From Methanoculleus chikugoensis (lineage in GTDB: Archaea > Halobacteriota > Methanomicrobia > Methanomicrobiales > Methanoculleaceae): 64,000 nt of DNA. The notes under the pieces were generated by a model, which was not told where the DNA came from, searched no databases, and saw nothing but the letters and a program-made list of their open reading frames with translations. Numbering within the stretch: the stretch's first letter is position 1; every line of letters begins with the position of its first letter. A program made the position numbers and the translations under genes. Of the stretch, positions 60,598-64,000 are shown one piece after another. The stretch is from positions 1-64,000 of the forward strand of contig NZ_FMID01000060.1 of assembly GCF_900095385.1 (NCBI RefSeq). The letters run 5' to 3'.

Positions 60598-61290
60598 ATG
60601 CACATCATGGAAGGATTCTTGCCAAGCCCCTGGTGGGAGATCTGGATTCTTGTCTCCCTGCCCTTCATCGTCATCGGATTGTACCAGCTGAACAAACTTG
60701 TGCGGGAGAAGCGGGAAGCCCTGCCGCTCCTCGCGGTCGCAGGCGCCTTCGTCTTCGTCCTCTCCTCGCTCAAACTCCCCTCGTTCAACGGGAGCTGCTC
60801 CCATCCCACGGGGACGGGGCTCGGGGGCATCCTCTTCGGCCCCTGCATCGCCGCCGTCCTCGGGCTGATTGTCCTGGTCTTTCAGGCGGTCTTCCTCGCG
60901 CACGGCGGGATCACCACCCTCGGCGCGAACGTCTTCTCGATGGGGATCGCAGGACCCGCCGTCGCCTACCTCATCTATAAGGCCGGAACCCGGGCGGGCG
61001 CAAACACCTACGCGACGGTCTTTATCGCCGCAGCTCTTGCGGATCTGGTCACCTACGTCGTCACCTCGATCCAGCTCGCGCTCGCGTTCCCCGGGACTAC
61101 CGGGTTCTTCGGGGCGTTCTCGGCATTCGCCGCGGTTTTCGCCGTCACCCAGGTTCCGCTCGCCATCATCGAGGGTGCGATCATCATGCTCGTCTTCAAG
61201 TACATCGTCCAGCTCAAACCCGAGATCCTCACGCGCTTAAACCTGCTCTCCGAGAGCACCGTCAACAAACTCCGGGAGGCCGCAGCATGA
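60598..61290 (+). CDS. cbiM: Cobalt/nickel ECF transporter S component CbiM
   Basis: 230 residues. The mature-like N-terminus MHIMEGFLPSPWW supplies His2 and Met4 for metal binding. Seven or so membrane spans follow, with FNGSCSHPTGTGLGGILFGP as the conserved loop that helps bind the ion. GGTGAT (60589-60594) precedes ATG 60598. It overlaps cbiN by 4 nt. It imports Co2+ with CbiN, CbiQ and CbiO. Confidence 0.95.
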   Translation: MHIMEGFLPSPWWEIWILVSLPFIVIGLYQLNKLVREKREALPLLAVAGAFVFVLSSLKLPSFNGSCSHPTGTGLGGILFGPCIAAVLGLIVLVFQAVFLAHGGITTLGANVFSMGIAGPAVAYLIYKAGTRAGANTYATVFIAAALADLVTYVVTSIQLALAFPGTTGFFGAFSAFAAVFAVTQVPLAIIEGAIIMLVFKYIVQLKPEILTRLNLLSESTVNKLREAAA

Positions 61291-61586
61291 AGTACGGCAT
61301 GGAGATCGCGGTCGCCGCGCTCATCATCGTCTTCGCCGCCGTCTTCCTCGTCCAGGACGCCGCGATACAGGCCACCCTCGGCGACGGGCAGGAAGCCTGG
61401 GGCGGGGCCGACGGCGAGGCCGCCGGGCTCATTGAAGCAACCGGCTACGAGCCCTGGATCGAGCCCTTCTGGGAGCCCCCGAGCGGTGAGATCGAGTCGC
61501 TCCTCTTTGCCCTGCAGGCCGCCATCGGCGCCGTTATCATCGGTTACATCTTCGGCTACTGGCAGGCCGGCAGGAAGGCCGCCTGA
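61287..61586 (+). CDS. cbiN: Cobalt transport protein CbiN
   Basis: 99 residues with two membrane spans (about 8-24 and 74-92) and an extracytoplasmic acidic loop (QDAAIQATLGDGQEAWGGADGEAAGLIEATGYEPW read in short stretches). CbiN assists loading of Co2+ onto CbiM. The ATG overlaps the cbiM stop. Confidence 0.92.
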   Translation: MKYGMEIAVAALIIVFAAVFLVQDAAIQATLGDGQEAWGGADGEAAGLIEATGYEPWIEPFWEPPSGEIESLLFALQAAIGAVIIGYIFGYWQAGRKAA

Positions 61587-61625
61587 TTTTTTCCGGCAAT
61601 CCCGCAAAGAGATAGGGGAGATGCA

Positions 61626-62402
61626 ATGTACGAGGTGCTTGAAGACTTTGCCCAGACCAACAACCTCCGGGAGACGAGCCCGGGGCTCAAACTCTTCATC
61701 GGGCTTGCAAGCATCCTCCTCTGTGTCTCATCGCCGGGTCCCGTCGCCCCCCTGCTCGTCGCGGCCTCGATGAGCGCCGCCGTCCTTGCCCTTGCAAAGA
61801 TCCCGGCACGGTTCTACGCAAAACTCCTCCTCGTTCCGGTCTCATTTGCAGCGATGAGCATCGTCGTGATCCTCTTCATCACCGGCGGCGGGGCGGTGCT
61901 CCTCGAAGTCCCCGGTCTACCCCTCGCAATCACGGCGGACGGCGCGAACCTCGCCCTTCTCCTCCTCGCGCGGGTCTTCGGGGGCATGTGCTCGCTCTAC
62001 TTCATCGCGCTCACGACGCCGATGACCGAGATCTTCGATCTCCTCCGGAAACTCAGGGTTCCCGCCGTCCTCATCGATCTCGCCATGCTCACCTACCGGT
62101 TCATCTTCATCCTCATCGAGGAAGCAGGACAGATCTACCGCTCGCAGGTGATGCGGCTCGGCTACAGGAGGTTCCGGGAGTCGGTGCATTCCTTCGGGAT
62201 GCTCGCCGGAGCGCTCTTTATCAGAACCTGGGAGAGCGGCGAATCTCTGGTTCTTGCGATGGACGCACGCTGCTACGACGGTAAACTCGGCATCCCGAGC
62301 GATTCCCGGCCGGTCTCGGTTCCCGCACTCGCGGGCGGCCTCCTCTACCTCTCGGCAGTCCTCGGCGTCTCGGTCTCCACCGGGGGGGTGGTGCTCGTAT
62401 GA
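61626..62402 (+). CDS. cbiQ: ECF transporter T component CbiQ
   Basis: 258 residues, five or six membrane spans, with the cytoplasmic coupling helices bearing the Ala-Arg-Gly-like signatures: SQVMRLGYRRFRESVHSFG and AMDARCYDG. It couples CbiO's ATP hydrolysis to CbiM. AGATAGGGGAG (about 61610-61620) is the ribosome-binding site. It overlaps cbiO by 4 nt. Confidence 0.93.
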   Translation: MYEVLEDFAQTNNLRETSPGLKLFIGLASILLCVSSPGPVAPLLVAASMSAAVLALAKIPARFYAKLLLVPVSFAAMSIVVILFITGGGAVLLEVPGLPLAITADGANLALLLLARVFGGMCSLYFIALTTPMTEIFDLLRKLRVPAVLIDLAMLTYRFIFILIEEAGQIYRSQVMRLGYRRFRESVHSFGMLAGALFIRTWESGESLVLAMDARCYDGKLGIPSDSRPVSVPALAGGLLYLSAVLGVSVSTGGVVLV

Positions 62403-63607
62403 CGGAACCGCTGCTTGAAGCCGAGAACGTCGCCTACGCCTACCCGAACGGCCCCGCAGCCCTCGCCGGGGTGAGCGTCCGGATCGAGGCCGGTTCGAAG
62501 ACCGCCATCGTCGGGCCGAACGGCGCCGGGAAATCGACGCTTCTCCTGATGCTCAACGGCATGCTCCGGCCGGCCTCGGGCGCGATCCGGTTCGACGGCC
62601 GACCGCTCGCCTACGACAACCGGAGCCTCCGCGAACTCCGGCGGCGGGTCGGGTTCGTCTTCCAGAACCCCGACGTCCAGATAGTCGCCCCGACCGTCGA
62701 AGCGGACGTGGCCTTCGGGCCGGTGAATCTCGGCCTCCCCCCCGACGCCGTCCGGCGGGCGGTCCGGGACGCGCTCGGCTACGTCGGGCTCCGGGGCTAC
62801 GAGAAACGGCCGCCCCATCACCTCTCGGGCGGCGAGAAGAAACGGGTCGCCATCGCAGGCATCCTCGCGATGGAACCGGCGGTCCTCGTCTTCGACGAAC
62901 CGACGAACACCCTCGACCCCGCAAGTTCCGAGGAGGTGATGGAACTCCTCGACGAACTCGCCTCTTCCGGCCGGACGGTGCTCGTATCCACCCACGACGT
63001 CGAACTCGCCTACCGCTGGGCCGACTCGGTCGTGCTCATGGAACACGGAAGCGTCCTCGCCCGGGGGCCGCCGGAAGCGGTCTTCTCCGACCACGCCCTC
63101 CTCGCGTCCGCCAGGCTGAAACCTCCCGCCCTCCTCGACCTCTACAACGAACTTGGTCTCCGGGGCGTCATCGACCGGGACGCTCCTCCAAAGAGCGTGC
63201 TCGAGTTCACCGACCGGATCGAGCGGGCGATGCACGGTCACGCACCGGCACGGGACAGGAACGGGAGGATCTACCTCTGCAACGCCGACCTGACCGGAGG
63301 CGACGAGGTGCGGCGCCTCGTGGAGCGCGGGACCGTCGACCACGTCGGGGCGATGGGCACCCGCGCAAAGGAGTTCGCCAACCGGGAACGGATCCTCCTC
63401 GACTACACCTACGGCGTCATCGACAAATGCATCTTAAAAGCCCTCATCGGGGAGAACTCGCTCATCATCACCACCGGGGGCATGGTCGAACACGTCCATC
63501 GCCGTATCGGGGAGTACAGCGCCGAGAGCGGACGGGCGCTCGCGGTGATCCCGGTCCGGGAGCCGGAGGATGCCTCCCTCGCGAAAGATGACCGTATCCC
63601 CATCTGA
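62399..63607 (+). CDS. cbiO: Cobalt ECF transporter ATPase CbiO with a C-terminal extension
   Basis: 402 residues; typical CbiO is about 270-285. The ATPase comprises Walker A GPNGAGKST (39-47), Q-loop VFQNPDVQ (87-94), signature LSGGEKKR (142-149), Walker B VLVFDEP (162-168) and the His switch STHD (197-200). After residue about 285 comes a separate 115-residue domain: IYLCNADLTGG (291-301), VRRLVERGTVDHVGAMG, a LDYTYGVIDKCILKALIGENSLIITTGGMVEHVHRRIGEY core and a charged tail. I do not recognise this extension. It may sense metal or cofactor, or contact CbiQ. Gene order cbiMNQO is standard. Confidence 0.9.
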   Translation: MTEPLLEAENVAYAYPNGPAALAGVSVRIEAGSKTAIVGPNGAGKSTLLLMLNGMLRPASGAIRFDGRPLAYDNRSLRELRRRVGFVFQNPDVQIVAPTVEADVAFGPVNLGLPPDAVRRAVRDALGYVGLRGYEKRPPHHLSGGEKKRVAIAGILAMEPAVLVFDEPTNTLDPASSEEVMELLDELASSGRTVLVSTHDVELAYRWADSVVLMEHGSVLARGPPEAVFSDHALLASARLKPPALLDLYNELGLRGVIDRDAPPKSVLEFTDRIERAMHGHAPARDRNGRIYLCNADLTGGDEVRRLVERGTVDHVGAMGTRAKEFANRERILLDYTYGVIDKCILKALIGENSLIITTGGMVEHVHRRIGEYSAESGRALAVIPVREPEDASLAKDDRIPI

Positions 63608-63697
63608 CCGGCGTTCCGGCGCCCAACGCTCGCTTTTCCGGCGGCCGACCGTCCCCGGGGAGAAGGTTAATCCGGTGACGGTACCCGAAGAGTACTC

Positions 63698-64000
63698 ATG
63701 ATGCTCGAAGAGGTGCTGCAACGGATATCCGAGCAGGCGAAACGGAAGCGAATGAGCCTGCCCGACCATAAAACAAAGATTGTCTGTACCATCGGGCCCG
63801 CATCGCGATCCCGGGAGGTCCTCTCCCGGATGCTCCTCGCCGGCATGAACGTCGCACGGCTCAACCTCTCCCACGGATCGTTCGACGAGCACCGGGAGAA
63901 CATCCGAAACATCCGGACCGCCGCGGAGGATACGGGCCGCCCGGTCACGATCCTGCTCGACCTGCCGGGGCCGAAGATCCGGATCGGCGATCTCGCATAC
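63698..64000 (+). CDS. pyk: Pyruvate kinase (partial, 5' end)
   Basis: The first 101 residues. [35 protein letters not shown] and [13 protein letters not shown] are the family N-terminal signatures, including the conserved RLNLSHG and PGPK segments. A leading 22-residue extension ([22 protein letters not shown]) precedes them. The gene continues beyond the window's end. It converts phosphoenolpyruvate and ADP to pyruvate and ATP. GGTTAATCC and GGTGACGG lie upstream with no strong ribosome-binding site. Confidence 0.9.
   Translation, partial: MMLEEVLQRISEQAKRKRMSLPDHKTKIVCTIGPASRSREVLSRMLLAGMNVARLNLSHGSFDEHRENIRNIRTAAEDTGRPVTILLDLPGPKIRIGDLAY

Overview
The window is about 60% GC and comes from a methanogenic euryarchaeon, most probably a Methanoculleus-like member of the Methanomicrobiales. 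The evidence is F420-dependent C1 enzymes (mtd, mer), an archaeal ribosomal-protein super-operon with embedded Rpp29, archaeal TATA boxes and leaderless starts, an S-layer protein with a PGF-CTERM anchor, archaeal thymidylate synthase, AMP phosphorylase, and the C/D-box and H/ACA RNP proteins. The genus is inferred from gene content and remembered protein resemblance, not from a search.

Layout. 1-6 kb: an ECF-type transporter (fused double ATPase plus S component), a small cell-surface protein, a histone-deacetylase-family enzyme, a GyrI-like protein and an isolated pair of A-type ATP synthase subunits (C and D). 6.3-21 kb, all on the minus strand: the S10/spc-type cluster from uL3 through uL15 to SecY, then adk, an EMC3/DUF106 membrane protein and cmk. 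About 600-800 bp of hairpin-rich DNA precedes uL3. 21.9-26 kb: a Tfx-type regulator divergent from mtd, a GalT-like protein, and mer. 26-29.5 kb: a divergent FtsZ/tubulin-like protein with a repetitive tail, convergent with an NrpR-like regulator that is co-transcribed with a dUTPase-family gene, then tRNA-Arg.

29.5-43.5 kb is a cell-envelope region: two large Ig-like/VWA surface proteins, the debris of a third, a tandem-repeat surface protein and the S-layer protein, interrupted by AMP phosphorylase and a HepT/MntA toxin-antitoxin pair. 43.8-48 kb holds archaeal thymidylate synthase, tRNA-Gln, a TIM-barrel protein and three small toxin-antitoxin-like modules, one of them damaged. 48-53.3 kb holds housekeeping genes: a DUF1614 membrane protein, fibrillarin plus Nop5, a TctA-like permease, hemD plus cbf5, and tRNA-Ser. 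53.4-59 kb is more accessory: a CDGSH iron-sulfur protein, a RelE-type pair, a CPBP protease, an MFS transporter, an aldo/keto reductase and a cupredoxin-like lipoprotein. 59.1-63.6 kb is a corrinoid/cobalt locus: a CbiA/CfbB-type amidase divergent from cbiMNQO across a palindromic candidate metal-responsive operator. The window ends inside pyruvate kinase.

No CRISPR array, rRNA, complete insertion sequence or obvious prophage was seen. The observations most worth following are the FtsZ-like protein with an exact 57-nt tail repeat, the structured region in front of the ribosomal operon, the orphan AhaC-AhaD pair, the CbiO fusion with its upstream palindrome, the Tfx-mtd intergenic region, the apparently copper-less cupredoxin, and the decaying VWA paralog family.
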